Assembly (NCBI GenBank): GCA_002315745.1
Contig: DCID01000008.1
Span: forward strand, 1 to 27,973
Source of the DNA: Bacteroidales bacterium UBA1735
Lineage (GTDB): Bacteria > Bacteroidota > Bacteroidia > Bacteroidales > Paludibacteraceae
DNA length: 27,973 nt
Reading direction: 5' to 3'
Shown here: positions 14,524 to 22,652 of the stretch, in pieces
How the letters are laid out: each line of letters opens with the position of its first letter
Numbering within the stretch: the first letter of the stretch is position 1
Translations under genes and position numbers: made by a program
Notes under the pieces: model-generated
Seen by the model: only the letters and a program-made list of their open reading frames with translations
What the model was told of the DNA's origin: nothing
Database searches by the model: none

Positions 14524-16381
14524 CCCGTAGAAGTAGGTGTATATCGGTGCGCGTCATCTCTTTGTTATGAGTAAGCGCCCAATTTTTCTCATAGATGGTT
14601 TCGCTCACTTTGAAGTATAGGGCGAGTTGTCGAATAATCTGCCATCTTAGATTAAGGTAGAAGTGTCCGCCTTGCCCGTAGGTGGCAACAGATGAGTTGC
14701 CATAGAGTACATCGTTTTCATAGATATAGATTCGGTTATCCCAGTTGGGGGCGTAGAAACCTTGCAATCGGAATTGTAAGGTTAATGGAATAGTGAAACT
14801 ATATTGAATATCTTGGTACACATCCATACCCCAACTGAGGCGGTTGATTGAATCCTGCACGATGTTTCCATCGACTTGCGTTCGTATTTTCCAACCTCCT
14901 TGTTGCCAATCAAATCGATAGCGTAGATCGTACGTACTTTTATGTGCTTTTTCGCGCGCTCTGAATCGCCATAGCATAGACCAGTCTTTTCGTAGCCATT
15001 GAGCTTCGCCGTAGGCTTCATAACCCATGGATGGCGCATACTTAATTCCATACTTAGGACCGGAAAAGCGATAAATATCGCCATAGAGAGAGAATCGCCA
15101 ATGGGGAAGTCGTTTGATCTCGGTACCGAGGTAGAGACCATTCTCGTCATTGATACGGCTACTTTGTGCAAATGCGTAGCCTAATATGTTATCGAACGTA
15201 GGCGAGTAGTAACGGTATAGTAGGATGAATCCCACATCTTGAATAGGAGTTAATCGTCCACCTACTTCAACGCCAACTCCCCATGTCTTGTTTTGGCTAG
15301 TAGCCACTTCGCCAAATAGGTCCAACCATTTATGTTGGAATCTGAAATTAAGGCCGATCACGGCTTGGTATTGCCCGTGAAAATAGTTTTGATTATAGTC
15401 TGTCTCATTGTAATAGCGTACCGAGTCGGAGTAGATATTTTCAATGGCGGTGAGTCCTATTTTGAGTTTCTGATAGCGTAGATCAATATTAGCGCCAATA
15501 GTGTGGTGGCGTAAGGAGTCGTTGTTTTTTTGAATAGAGTAGAAGAGGGAAGTTAGGATGCGCATCTTTTGTGGGATAGGTTCAAACTGTAAGGTTGTTC
15601 CTACTCCGTGTAAGCCTTGTCCGTTGGCACTACTATATTTGCGTAGTCCTTCTGGCGTGGAACTGATGCTAGTTAAATAGTTATTTTTGCCTTGATGGTA
15701 GGGGTTACTTACGACCATTCCTGTGCCGAACTGTGCTTGATAGTTGCCGGCTACAATGGTCTTGACTATACCAAAGTCATTGAGTTGAACATACAGGCCA
15801 TATCCCAAGTCGCGTAGGGAACTGCCTGGTTGCCGGCGAAGATTAATGCCAAACTGTACCCGTTTTTGGTAGTTAAACTGATACTTAATTTGTCCGTAGA
15901 TAGGATCGCCGGTGTAGTCCTCTAAATTTCTTGCATCAACTCGCGTCAATACTTCATGCTTCGCGTATCGAAAGACCTCTCGGCCATATAATTTTTCTTG
16001 TTCCTGGACAGGGGCAACTGTCACAAAAACCTTGAGATTGCGAGCTTCGTAGGGTTGTAGTTCGCGTATCAAATCTAATTCTCCGACACTTTGCATGGGA
16101 TGTTGATGTACATATAGGAGAATGGCATCAATCTGGTTATCGCTCAAAAAGTGCAGGGCAGCCAAGTCGGCAGCTTTTGCGCTATTAAGGTTGATGGGAT
16201 TGGAGGCATAATAGAGTAGGTCACTTTGCAGTTCTTCATGGTCAATCTCACTCGTTTCGATGATTTGCTCATATATATCGCTCACGATGGCTTCGATACG
16301 CGCTATGCTATCTTGGGCATAGAGTGTGGAGGTGCATAGTAGGCCAATCAAGAGGGTGATATGTTTTAATCGGTGGAGCAT
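14513..16381 (-). CDS. Exported protein with helix-hairpin-helix region and predicted outer-membrane barrel
   Basis: The 622-residue protein starts with a signal peptide (1-22, ending YAQ). A ComEA-like helix-hairpin-helix region follows (about 61-115: NPINLNSAKAADLAALHFLS, then the second helical pair). From about residue 125 the protein is rich in alternating aromatic strands and looks like an outer-membrane beta barrel ending in LLLRATF with a terminal Phe. This architecture is a known but uncharacterised Bacteroidota family. The HHH fold usually binds DNA; here it may act in the periplasm, but any role in DNA uptake is only inferred. The start at 16381 overlaps the stop of the DUF5686 gene by one base (TAATG), so translation is probably coupled. 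Confidence 0.8.
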   Translation of the reverse strand: MLHRLKHITLLIGLLCTSTLYAQDSIARIEAIVSDIYEQIIETSEIDHEELQSDLLYYASNPINLNSAKAADLAALHFLSDNQIDAILLYVHQHPMQSVGELDLIRELQPYEARNLKVFVTVAPVQEQEKLYGREVFRYAKHEVLTRVDARNLEDYTGDPIYGQIKYQFNYQKRVQFGINLRRQPGSSLRDLGYGLYVQLNDFGIVKTIVAGNYQAQFGTGMVVSNPYHQGKNNYLTSISSTPEGLRKYSSANGQGLHGVGTTLQFEPIPQKMRILTSLFYSIQKNNDSLRHHTIGANIDLRYQKLKIGLTAIENIYSDSVRYYNETDYNQNYFHGQYQAVIGLNFRFQHKWLDLFGEVATSQNKTWGVGVEVGGRLTPIQDVGFILLYRYYSPTFDNILGYAFAQSSRINDENGLYLGTEIKRLPHWRFSLYGDIYRFSGPKYGIKYAPSMGYEAYGEAQWLRKDWSMLWRFRAREKAHKSTYDLRYRFDWQQGGWKIRTQVDGNIVQDSINRLSWGMDVYQDIQYSFTIPLTLQFRLQGFYAPNWDNRIYIYENDVLYGNSSVATYGQGGHFYLNLRWQIIRQLALYFKVSETIYEKNWALTHNKEMTRTDIHLLLRATF

Positions 16382-18714
16382 TAGAGACCGAGGTGGATGC
16401 GGAAACGCATAGCCCAGTTGGGCGTCGTGTCATCCCATCTATTCGTTAAGCGCCATACAGAGTATAAATCCATCACACGCAATATATTACCTATACCTAT
16501 ACCGAACTCCGTATAGGGGGCACTCGCATTGTCATAGTTGCCGTAGGCGAGTTTGAACGTTACTAGTTCGCGCAAGCGCAGATAGCGGATTCCGGGGATA
16601 AGGTTAAATAGTACTCCTTTTCCATTCCATTCGGCGTGCAACGCCAACCATCGGGTGGCGTTATACTGGTAGTTATTCATCAGCGTGAATCGGAACGGGT
16701 CATAGGCATAGCCTTGGTTACCTTCAAAATGATGCCAGAACTGGAAGGGCGCCGTACCCACAATACAGCCTAACTGTAAAGCATAGTCCAAACTACCGCC
16801 TGCACCTAAGTTCGCTTGTTGCCTGACCATCACTTGGAACTTAGCAAATAGGTCATAATGTTCCATCTCTGCCGTTTGATAACTGGTTGCTTCTATGCCC
16901 GCATATAGGATAGGCAGCGAACTATATACGTGGTAGCGCGAGAAGAACCGATCAATCTTGCGCTCTTTCCATCCTACACGACCTATCACACCGAAGGACT
17001 GATAGGGGAAAGACGGTATATTATGATACCCTACCATCACATCTCCATAACCCATCCAGCCAATACGCGCATACGCCTGTGTCTCAAAATGTTCTGACCA
17101 GTCCGATTCGGCATACAACTGGAACTGCCGCTTACGGGTCGCCGTATTGACTGTGTTCGGATTAGACCGCAGCGCCTCAAACGCATACGCGGTGAAATCC
17201 ATCGTTCCATAACCAATACTGTTCTCATGCAGTAGCCGAGTGAAATCATCCACCTCTGACCACACATAGCGGTCTTGATACTCAACATAGAAACTGTTAC
17301 GACGCAGCGACGGTATCTCCCATCTCACACGCCCATAGCCTTTGAGGGCTTGATCCTTAAATCCATAACCTATACCCGCTTCTAACGACACATGTTTCAT
17401 CAACTTCTCGTTCGTACGTAGTGGCAATCCTACATGCACCGTCTCATACTCATTGACTTGTAATATCTCCTGTATATTACCAATCTCGAGCCAGCTTCCC
17501 GTCGGTATGTATCCTGTCGTAATGATCGTCGCGAGCCACGTCAGTGCCCGTATCGACCCCGTCGCCGCCACCCCATTCTCTATTCCCGTTCCCGTTGCCG
17601 TTGTGGTTTTCGTTTTCGTTTTCGTTTTCGTTTTCATTAACGACGACCGCAGCAGTAGCGACGGGAAGACCGCCGTCGAGTCTATCTGCGCCGTCTTGAC
17701 CGCGAAGTCCAGTAGCGCTGTCACCTCCTCCGATTGGAGAGATCCGTCTGGGTTGAGTTCTTGTTGGATAAGAAGGTGATGCACGTAATTCACATTCGCC
17801 TCTTTGGGCAGGGATGCTTTAATCGATCGCACCGCATAGGTGGCGGAGTCTATCACCATCTCGCCGTCAAACGTCGCATAGAAGGGATTCTTCGTCCTAA
17901 AATGAACGAGGTATGTCTTACTACTATCCGTCGCCGTGGAGTCCACCAAATAGTAGCGGTAGTAGGTCGTACCCGATGCCGCTAACGGCGAGAGAAAAGA
18001 GGTACCCATCACCGTCCAACTCGGTTGATAACAGTCGATGTTATGATGTTGTGCCAACCATATCGAGTAATCCGATGCACTCAATATGAGCGCCTCTTCC
18101 GTAGCCGGCGCCAAAGGTTCGTATCGCTCTTGGGTCAGTGCTACGGGTTGCGTGGAGGTATAGAGCGCCAACATCTTCGACGAATCAGACGCGCTGATCA
18201 TTCCCGATTGCAACGATCGCCATAATGCCCTTTTCAGATGTTTAGGTTGGATATTCGAGATATAGAGTTGCGTCTGAGCTTGTGCCTGAGTAGTCAGTTG
18301 CGGCTGTAAGAACCGATCGTTTTGTGCGCGGTGGGCACGAACAGCCTCTAAGAGCGGTAAGGCTGGATTAGCCCCGGGTTGCACATAGATCTCGGTGAGG
18401 GTGGTCGCCTTCTCTTTGAGTGTCACTTGTATGCCAGCCATCGCTCCGGGTTCAATCGGGAAACGCTGCGTCTGATACCCAATAGCAGAGATCACTAAGT
18501 TCATTTTCTGATTCAGATCCACCCGCAATACGAAAGACCCCTCCTCATTGGAAGTCGTACCTACCTTCGAACCCTGAAAAACAATATGTGCATTGACAAT
18601 CGGCTGTCCCGTCTCTTCCGCCATCACATCGCCTACAATCACCGTCTCCTTCGCCCCCACCCAGAGTGAAAGCAAAAGTGAGAATAGTAATATGACTAAT
18701 CGTGTACGGTGCAT
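16381..18714 (-). CDS. DUF5686 outer-membrane protein with carboxypeptidase-regulatory-like domain
   Basis: The 777-residue protein begins with a signal peptide (about 1-21). A CarboxypepD-regulatory-like beta-sandwich follows (24-112: GDVMAEETGQPIVNAHI, GTTSNEEGSFVL, ISAIGYQTQRF), then the DUF5686 region, an outer-membrane barrel ending MRFRIHLGL. The family is widespread in Bacteroidota and often called TonB-receptor-like, though a plug domain and TonB box are not evident. An in-frame XT dipeptide run (KTKTKT, TTATGTG) near residues 360-375 comes from the TTTTCG microsatellite. The gene has a long CTAG/TTCTATA periodic leader (18720-18861) and is co-oriented with, and overlaps by one base, the HHH barrel gene. 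Function unknown. Confidence 0.8.
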   Translation of the reverse strand: MHRTRLVILLFSLLLSLWVGAKETVIVGDVMAEETGQPIVNAHIVFQGSKVGTTSNEEGSFVLRVDLNQKMNLVISAIGYQTQRFPIEPGAMAGIQVTLKEKATTLTEIYVQPGANPALPLLEAVRAHRAQNDRFLQPQLTTQAQAQTQLYISNIQPKHLKRALWRSLQSGMISASDSSKMLALYTSTQPVALTQERYEPLAPATEEALILSASDYSIWLAQHHNIDCYQPSWTVMGTSFLSPLAASGTTYYRYYLVDSTATDSSKTYLVHFRTKNPFYATFDGEMVIDSATYAVRSIKASLPKEANVNYVHHLLIQQELNPDGSLQSEEVTALLDFAVKTAQIDSTAVFPSLLLRSSLMKTKTKTKTKTTTATGTGIENGVAATGSIRALTWLATIITTGYIPTGSWLEIGNIQEILQVNEYETVHVGLPLRTNEKLMKHVSLEAGIGYGFKDQALKGYGRVRWEIPSLRRNSFYVEYQDRYVWSEVDDFTRLLHENSIGYGTMDFTAYAFEALRSNPNTVNTATRKRQFQLYAESDWSEHFETQAYARIGWMGYGDVMVGYHNIPSFPYQSFGVIGRVGWKERKIDRFFSRYHVYSSLPILYAGIEATSYQTAEMEHYDLFAKFQVMVRQQANLGAGGSLDYALQLGCIVGTAPFQFWHHFEGNQGYAYDPFRFTLMNNYQYNATRWLALHAEWNGKGVLFNLIPGIRYLRLRELVTFKLAYGNYDNASAPYTEFGIGIGNILRVMDLYSVWRLTNRWDDTTPNWAMRFRIHLGL
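17607..17636. repeat. TTTTCG microsatellite inside the DUF5686 gene
   Basis: Four TTTTCG and one TTTTCA unit, preceded by decayed hexamers (CCCGTT, CCCGTT, GCCGTT, GTGGTT at about 17583-17606). On the minus strand it reads as alternating Lys-Thr. A six-base unit keeps the frame whatever the copy number. Confidence 0.95.
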
Positions 18715-18719
18715 ACTAT

Positions 18720-18861
18720 TTGTTTATTTCTATATTTCTATATTTCTATACTTTCTATATTCTCTATACTTTTCTATATTTTCTAGTCCTCCTAGTCCTT
18801 CCTAGGCTATCCTAGTATATCCTAGCCCATCTAGGCTATCTAGAACATCTAGAACTTCTAG
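18720..18861. repeat. TTCTATA and CTAG periodic tract upstream of the DUF5686 gene
   Basis: Nine CTAG tetramers start at 18783, 18792, 18802, 18812, 18822, 18831, 18840, 18849 and 18858, spaced 9-10 bp. Towards the gene the same rhythm goes on as TTTCTATA-like units (18724-18782). The tract begins at the xerD stop codon (18862) and runs to the DUF5686 start. It is closely related to the rdgB leader. Confidence 0.95.
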
Positions 18862-19779
18862 CTATCTTTGGAGACCATTCCCCTCCGCCCTATTCGCTGG
18901 ATGGTACCGCAGCACAGCTTGCCGCAGATCCTGTATATCAATGTGCGTATAGAGCTCCGTCGTCGTTATATCTTCGTGCCCGAGCAATTGCTGGATAATC
19001 CTCAAGTCCGCACCATTATGCAGCAGGTGTGTAGCAAACGAGTGCCGTAACGTATGGGGGGATACCGTCTTATGTATTCCTGCGGCTGCGGCAAGTCGTT
19101 TGATGATGGTGAAGATCATCGCACGCGTCAGTTGACGGCCGTAGTGGTTCAGAAAAGCGATATCGGCGAATTCCGGCTTTACATCGAGGTGGGCTCGATC
19201 TTCTAACCAGAACCCAAACCATTTATCTGCCTCCGGCGAGATGGGTACGAGTCGTTGCTTGCTGCCCTTACCGTCTATCACCATGTACCCTTCTGTCCTA
19301 TAGATATGGCTCAGTGTCAGTTGCACCAATTCGCTCACCCGTAGTCCACTCCCATATAGCATCTCTACAATAGCACGATTGCGGTGTCCTTCCTTCGAAC
19401 TCATGTCAATCTGCTTAATCATAGCATCAATCTCTTCGATAGAGAGCACATCCGGCAAGTGAAACTCTTTCTTAGGCATCTCTAATAACTCCGATGGGTC
19501 TTGCTCAATGAGCTGATGATAGAGTAGGAATCGATAGAAACTATGTATTCCCGATATGATCCGCGACTGGGTTCGCACTTTCGTGTGCTGAAACGAGTCG
19601 TACACAAAAGCCTGCAAGTCGTCTAAACTGGCCTTCAATGGGTCTATACCCTTCTCTTCAAAGTAGGCGCATAACTTATCGAGATCCTGTTCATAGGCTA
19701 TTACAGAGTTAACAGACATAGATCGCTCTAGCCTTAGATATGTGTGATAATCCTTATAAACCCGATCTGACTTATTCAT
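18862..19779 (-). CDS. xerD: Tyrosine recombinase XerD-like (chromosome dimer resolution)
   Basis: The 305-residue protein has an N-terminal SAM-like core-binding domain (about 5-90) and a C-terminal catalytic domain. All catalytic residues are visible: Arg147 (GSGLRVSEL), Lys171 (DGKGSKQR), His242 and Arg245 (SPHTLRHSFATHLL), His268 (LLGHEDITTTE) and nucleophile Tyr277 (YTHI). Xer recombinases resolve chromosome dimers at dif near the terminus with FtsK. Housekeeping neighbours and the full-length normal form argue against a mobile-element integrase. XerC versus XerD cannot be fully separated by eye; XerD is the better fit. It overlaps the permease gene upstream by 8 nt (19772-19779). Its TAG stop touches the CTAG tract. 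Confidence 0.88.
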   Translation of the reverse strand: MNKSDRVYKDYHTYLRLERSMSVNSVIAYEQDLDKLCAYFEEKGIDPLKASLDDLQAFVYDSFQHTKVRTQSRIISGIHSFYRFLLYHQLIEQDPSELLEMPKKEFHLPDVLSIEEIDAMIKQIDMSSKEGHRNRAIVEMLYGSGLRVSELVQLTLSHIYRTEGYMVIDGKGSKQRLVPISPEADKWFGFWLEDRAHLDVKPEFADIAFLNHYGRQLTRAMIFTIIKRLAAAAGIHKTVSPHTLRHSFATHLLHNGADLRIIQQLLGHEDITTTELYTHIDIQDLRQAVLRYHPANRAEGNGLQR

Positions 19780-20989
19780 GATGAAGATGTTTCACAGGAT
19801 ACCATGCCGATAACCATCCTAGTATGAGTACCGCTGCGGCGATGATCACTATATCCCATGGTTGAACTTGTACAGGGTAGGCGGAGATGATATACTCCGT
19901 GCCGGAACCCAGTGTGATAATCCCGTAGTGTTGCTGAATAAGACATACCACTACACCGACCACCAGTCCTATCCCCGCTCCCAACGAGCATATCAGCCAA
20001 CCTTCGTATCGGAAGATGCGTCGTATCATCTCATCGTCTGCACCTAAGTCAGATAGAATAGCGATAGACTCTTTCTTATCGAGTATCAGCATCGAAAGCG
20101 ACCCAATGATATTAAAGCACGCGATGAGCAGAATAAACACCAGTAGCATCGCTGTCAGCAGTTTCTCTACACGCAGCATCCGAAAGAAATCCACTTGTTG
20201 TTCATATCGGTCTTGCACGACGTACGCATCGCCTAAACGACGTCTTAACTCCTTTTTCACATGCCGCAAAGAGGACGGGTCAGCCAAGTGTAACTGCAGG
20301 GAAGTGACCATCGTCGAGTCATATTCGAATAGTCGCCTTGCTTGTTGGATATCAATGATCATGTACGAGTCATCGTACTTAACTTGATTGACGGCAAAGG
20401 TACCAGCGATAAAAGCCGTCTCTTCATGAAAGGCTTCATCCGGTCGGAGCAACGATACCTCTTCAGTTCGTTTGGGGGCATATAAGTTCAACCCACCTAC
20501 GAAATGGGGATTAATACCTATCTGTGCTGCTAATCCGCGTCCTAAGACAGCGCGGTAGAAGCCGCCATCAAAAGTGCAGTAGTACCCGTCCGAAATGATC
20601 GAGTCTATCTCGGTTAGTTGACGAAAGAGGGTATCCACACCCATCACATGGGCAGGTGTCTGATGATCCTGATAGGTAATGAGCGCTGTCTCTTCGATAG
20701 CCTGGGATACGATATCCAAACCGGGCCATGTTAGCACCGTAGCGATAGCCGGGTCGGTTAGGTCAAAATACTTGCCTTCCGCCGCGGTTATTTTAAGATC
20801 CGGATCCATTTGGGAGAACATCTTTTCCACCAACGATCCAAAACCATTGAGTACACTGAGCACACACACCATCGCGGCTGTTACTACCCCTACTGCTGCG
20901 GCGCTCACGCCACTAACGATGTTAATAGCATGATGGCTCTTCTTGGAGAATAAATACCTCCACGCAATATGTCCCTCGATTTGGTGCAT
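19772..20989 (-). CDS. LolC/LolE-type ABC transporter permease (FtsX/MacB family)
   Basis: The 405-residue inner-membrane protein has one N-terminal membrane segment (about 22-48), a large periplasmic domain (about 50-270) and three C-terminal segments (about 277-300, 325-350, 372-395). The N-terminus (IAWRYLFSKKSHHAINIVSG) is typical of the LolC/E group, which releases outer-membrane lipoproteins from the inner membrane to LolA, powered by LolD. No LolD gene lies in the window. KKESIAILSDLGADDEMIRRIF after the second segment is the conserved cytoplasmic coupling loop. Its 5' leader is made of 15-bp repeats starting one base before the ATG, and its stop overlaps xerD. It probably shares a transcript with rbfA upstream. 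Confidence 0.85.
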   Translation of the reverse strand: MHQIEGHIAWRYLFSKKSHHAINIVSGVSAAAVGVVTAAMVCVLSVLNGFGSLVEKMFSQMDPDLKITAAEGKYFDLTDPAIATVLTWPGLDIVSQAIEETALITYQDHQTPAHVMGVDTLFRQLTEIDSIISDGYYCTFDGGFYRAVLGRGLAAQIGINPHFVGGLNLYAPKRTEEVSLLRPDEAFHEETAFIAGTFAVNQVKYDDSYMIIDIQQARRLFEYDSTMVTSLQLHLADPSSLRHVKKELRRRLGDAYVVQDRYEQQVDFFRMLRVEKLLTAMLLVFILLIACFNIIGSLSMLILDKKESIAILSDLGADDEMIRRIFRYEGWLICSLGAGIGLVVGVVVCLIQQHYGIITLGSGTEYIISAYPVQVQPWDIVIIAAAVLILGWLSAWYPVKHLHHE

Positions 20990-20990
20990 G

Positions 20991-21053
20991 GTCTTTGTGT
21001 ACCTTGTCTTTGTGTACTTTGTTTCTTTGTGGTGTCTGCTGTAGTAAGTATCT
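20991..21053. repeat. 15-bp tandem repeats and 48-bp leader repeat upstream of the LolC/E-type gene
   Basis: Units GTCTTTGTGTACCTT (20991-21005) and GTCTTTGTGTACTTT (21006-21020) start one base before the permease ATG. The segment 21006-21053 is repeated with one mismatch at 21457-21504 in the rbfA leader. The rest of the gap to rbfA (21054-21071) holds nothing else recognised. Confidence 0.9.
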
Positions 21054-21071
21054 AAATTATTCTTTATTGTA

Positions 21072-21407
21072 TTACTGCTTCAGCAACTCGTCGATGCGCT
21101 CCATCCGATCAATCGTCTCATCGAGGTGGAAGTGCAGTTCCGGTATGATGCGCAGTTGATGTCTTTCTAATGTTCCCATCTCTCCGCGTATACGTCCTTT
21201 CTCATTCTCGATAGTAACCATGGTCTCGGCCACTTTGTTTTGTGGGAAAATACTAAGATAGACGTGTGCAATGGCTAAGTCGGGTGATATACGCACCTCG
21301 CTCACAGATACGAGCACGCCCCCAAGCGCGCGCGTAAAACGAAGAAAAATATCGCTCAAATCCTTCTGGATCAATCGAGCTATTCGTTGTTGTCTTGTTG
21401 TTTCCAT
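21072..21407 (-). CDS. rbfA: Ribosome-binding factor A
   Basis: RbfA is a KH-fold assembly factor that binds the immature 30S subunit near the 5' end of 16S rRNA and helps late maturation and growth in the cold. The 111-residue protein shows the family features: TTRQQRIARLIQKDLSDIF at the start, VSVSEVRISPDLAIAHVYLS in the middle (33-52), and RIIPELHFHLDETIDRMERIDELL at the end, with the typical IPELxFxxD motif. The start ATG at 21407 follows a leader of 15-bp repeats. It precedes the LolC/E-type permease and xerD on the same strand. A terminator separates it from rpmH upstream, so it should have its own promoter, which I could not place. Confidence 0.95.
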   Translation of the reverse strand: METTRQQRIARLIQKDLSDIFLRFTRALGGVLVSVSEVRISPDLAIAHVYLSIFPQNKVAETMVTIENEKGRIRGEMGTLERHQLRIIPELHFHLDETIDRMERIDELLKQ

Positions 21408-21426
21408 ATTACTTCTCTATCTGGTT

Positions 21427-21504
21427 GTCTTTATATACCTAGTCTTTATATACCTAGTCTTTGTGTCCTTTGTTTCTTTGTGGTGTCTGCTGTAGTAAGT
21501 ATCT
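21427..21504. repeat. 15-bp tandem repeats and 48-bp leader repeat upstream of rbfA
   Basis: GTCTTTATATACCTA occurs at 21427-21441 and 21442-21456, followed by the 48-bp segment 21457-21504 shared with the leader of the permease gene (one mismatch, 451 bp apart). The 15-bp units at both places are variants of one consensus. Confidence 0.9.
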
Positions 21505-21558
21505 CGGACATAACGCGGAACGAAGTTTCGCAGTCGTCCGGAGAGACTTACGTAAGTC
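21505..21558 (-). other. Stem-loop and 14-bp palindrome in the rbfA upstream region
   Basis: GCGGAAC (21515-21521) pairs with GTTTCGC (21525-21531) around a GAA loop, enclosed by CGGAC (21505-21509) and GTCCG (21536-21540). Next to it, 21545-21558 is a perfect palindrome GACTTACGTAAGTC. These could be a structured leader and a regulator site of rbfA; neither is recognised. The rest of the gap to the rpmH terminator (21559-21600) shows nothing clear. Confidence 0.5.
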
Positions 21559-21600
21559 AGACACTTGTGATAATAATACAACCAACTCTTTTAATGATGC

Positions 21601-21633
21601 AAAACAAGGGAAAGGAGACATGTCTCTTTTCCC
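21601..21633 (-). terminator. Rho-independent terminator of rpmH
   Basis: The arms 21608-21620 and 21621-21633 are complementary over 13 positions with one G-U pair. On the minus strand the stem is followed by TTGTTTT. It lies 25 bp after the rpmH stop and separates rpmH from rbfA. Confidence 0.75.
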
Positions 21634-21658
21634 TATATCATACGTGTGTTACGCGTCA

Positions 21659-21817
21659 TTAAAACTTGTGACGACCTTCGTCAGCAACGGTCAGTTTTTT
21701 ACGACCATGTGCACGGCGAGAAGCAAGAACGCGGCGGCCGTTTGCGGTAGCCATTCTCTCTAAAAAGCCGTGTTTGTTACGTCTTCTACGTTGAGACGGT
21801 TGAAAAGTACGTTTCAT
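21659..21817 (-). CDS. rpmH: 50S ribosomal protein L34 (bL34)
   Basis: This 52-residue gene was found by translating the reverse complement. It begins MKRTFQPSQRRRRNKHGF, has ERMATANGRRVLASRRAHGR in the middle and ends in KKLTVADEGRHKF. This is a nearly textbook bL34, a very basic protein of the large ribosomal subunit. Length and start (ATG complement at 21815-21817) fit the family. Neither rnpA nor dnaA is next to it; the next gene on its strand is rbfA, behind a terminator. It has its own promoter and is divergent from recO. Confidence 0.97.
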   Translation of the reverse strand: MKRTFQPSQRRRRNKHGFLERMATANGRRVLASRRAHGRKKLTVADEGRHKF

Positions 21818-21873
21818 ATTCTTTTTTACTTTTTATGCCCAATCACTGGGCGGTTCATTTACGAAAAATCGTG

Positions 21874-21905
21874 CAAAAGTACTGCTTTTTTTTCAAATAC
21901 ACAAA
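21874..21905 (-). promoter_or_regulatory. Bacteroidota-type promoter of rpmH
   Basis: On the minus strand TTTG (21905-21902), 20 nt, then TACTTTTG (21881-21874). The leader of about 50 nt contains a small hairpin, GCCCA/TGGGC around 21837-21851. Confidence 0.85.
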
Positions 21906-21944
21906 TTTTTTGACTAAAAAATGCAAAAAAATAGATTTTAGCTA

Positions 21945-21975
21945 TTGCACATATCAAAATAAAGTTGTACTTTTG
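21945..21975 (+). promoter_or_regulatory. Bacteroidota-type promoter of recO
   Basis: TTG at 21945-21947, 20 nt, then TACTTTTG at 21968-21975. The recO ATG lies only 10 nt after the box, so the leader would be a few nt at most. Confidence 0.8.
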
Positions 21976-21984
21976 CACACGATT

Positions 21985-22581
21985 ATGCATCAGACGACTC
22001 CGGCAATAGTACTTTCTTTCCAACGCCACGGTGAACATGGTCATATCTTGCACGCATACACTCGCGCGAGCGGGCGCGTTAACTATATGGTCTATGGCGC
22101 CGGCTCTAAGCGCAAGTCTCAGGGGCAGTTCTTACCATTATCCTTAGTCGAACTTACTGCTGATATACGTCCGCAGCGGGATTGCCCCACCTTGTCTGAG
22201 TCGCGCTTAATCTATCTACCAACACAGTTGGAAGGCGACATGCGTCGTCAAGCCGTCGCGCTCTTTATTGCCGAAGTACTCTATCGCACCCTACGTCACC
22301 CCTTACCCGATGAGGAACTGTTTGATATGTTAGTCTCCGTCCTACACGAGGTCAATGAGGCAGCGGACATTGAGAATGTGCATATCCGTTTTATGATCCG
22401 TTTTGCAGCGCGTTTAGGTTGGGCGATTGATGAGACCGAGTTCCCAGAACTCTTACTTATCCCCACTACGCGCACACAGCGCAATGAGCAGTTAGATGCG
22501 CTCTGCACCTATTTCCAAACGCATTTAGACGACTGGCAACTCCCTAAATCTATCGATGTCCTCCGCGAGGTTTTTATCTAA
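21985..22581 (+). CDS. recO: DNA repair protein RecO, short form
   Basis: RecO works with RecR and RecF to load RecA onto SSB-coated single-stranded DNA in gap repair. The start is taken at 21985, just after the promoter; the frame is open further upstream, but that sequence is AT-rich promoter DNA. The 198 residues show the N-terminal OB fold (IVLSFQRHGEHGHILHAYTRASGRVNYMVYGAGSKR in two parts, about 8-43), the PLSLVEL strand (about 51-57) and the Bacteroidota-like helical part (ALFIAEVLYRTLRHPL, RFMIRFAARLGW). It ends with PKSIDVLREVF, matching the usual end. It is about 45 residues shorter than typical RecO; the missing part lies in the C-terminal domain before that end. Confidence 0.88.
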   Translation: MHQTTPAIVLSFQRHGEHGHILHAYTRASGRVNYMVYGAGSKRKSQGQFLPLSLVELTADIRPQRDCPTLSESRLIYLPTQLEGDMRRQAVALFIAEVLYRTLRHPLPDEELFDMLVSVLHEVNEAADIENVHIRFMIRFAARLGWAIDETEFPELLLIPTTRTQRNEQLDALCTYFQTHLDDWQLPKSIDVLREVFI

Positions 22582-22617
22582 AAAATCGCTGAATATCCCG
22601 AAAAATCGGGACAAGTC

Positions 22618-22648
22618 TTGCATATATCAAAAAAAAGTAGTACTTTTG
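22618..22648 (+). promoter_or_regulatory. Bacteroidota-type promoter of the 22653-26451 unit
   Basis: TTG at 22618-22620, 20 nt, then TACTTTTG at 22641-22648. The GTG start codon of the first gene begins 5 nt later, at or next to the expected transcription start, so the mRNA may be leaderless. Confidence 0.8.
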
Positions 22649-22652
22649 CGGC

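Noticed and set aside
18862..19779. Tyrosine recombinase as the integrase of a mobile element
   Set aside because: Full XerD-type motifs, tight overlap with a LolC/E-type gene and housekeeping neighbours; no attachment sites or cargo genes.
21501..21580. Possible tRNA near the rbfA upstream stem-loop
   Set aside because: No T-arm motif, no acceptor pairing and no CCA-compatible end.
22597..22610. CCCGA/TCGGG hairpin after recO as a terminator
   Set aside because: Only 5 bp and no T-run; it could at best be a weak signal.
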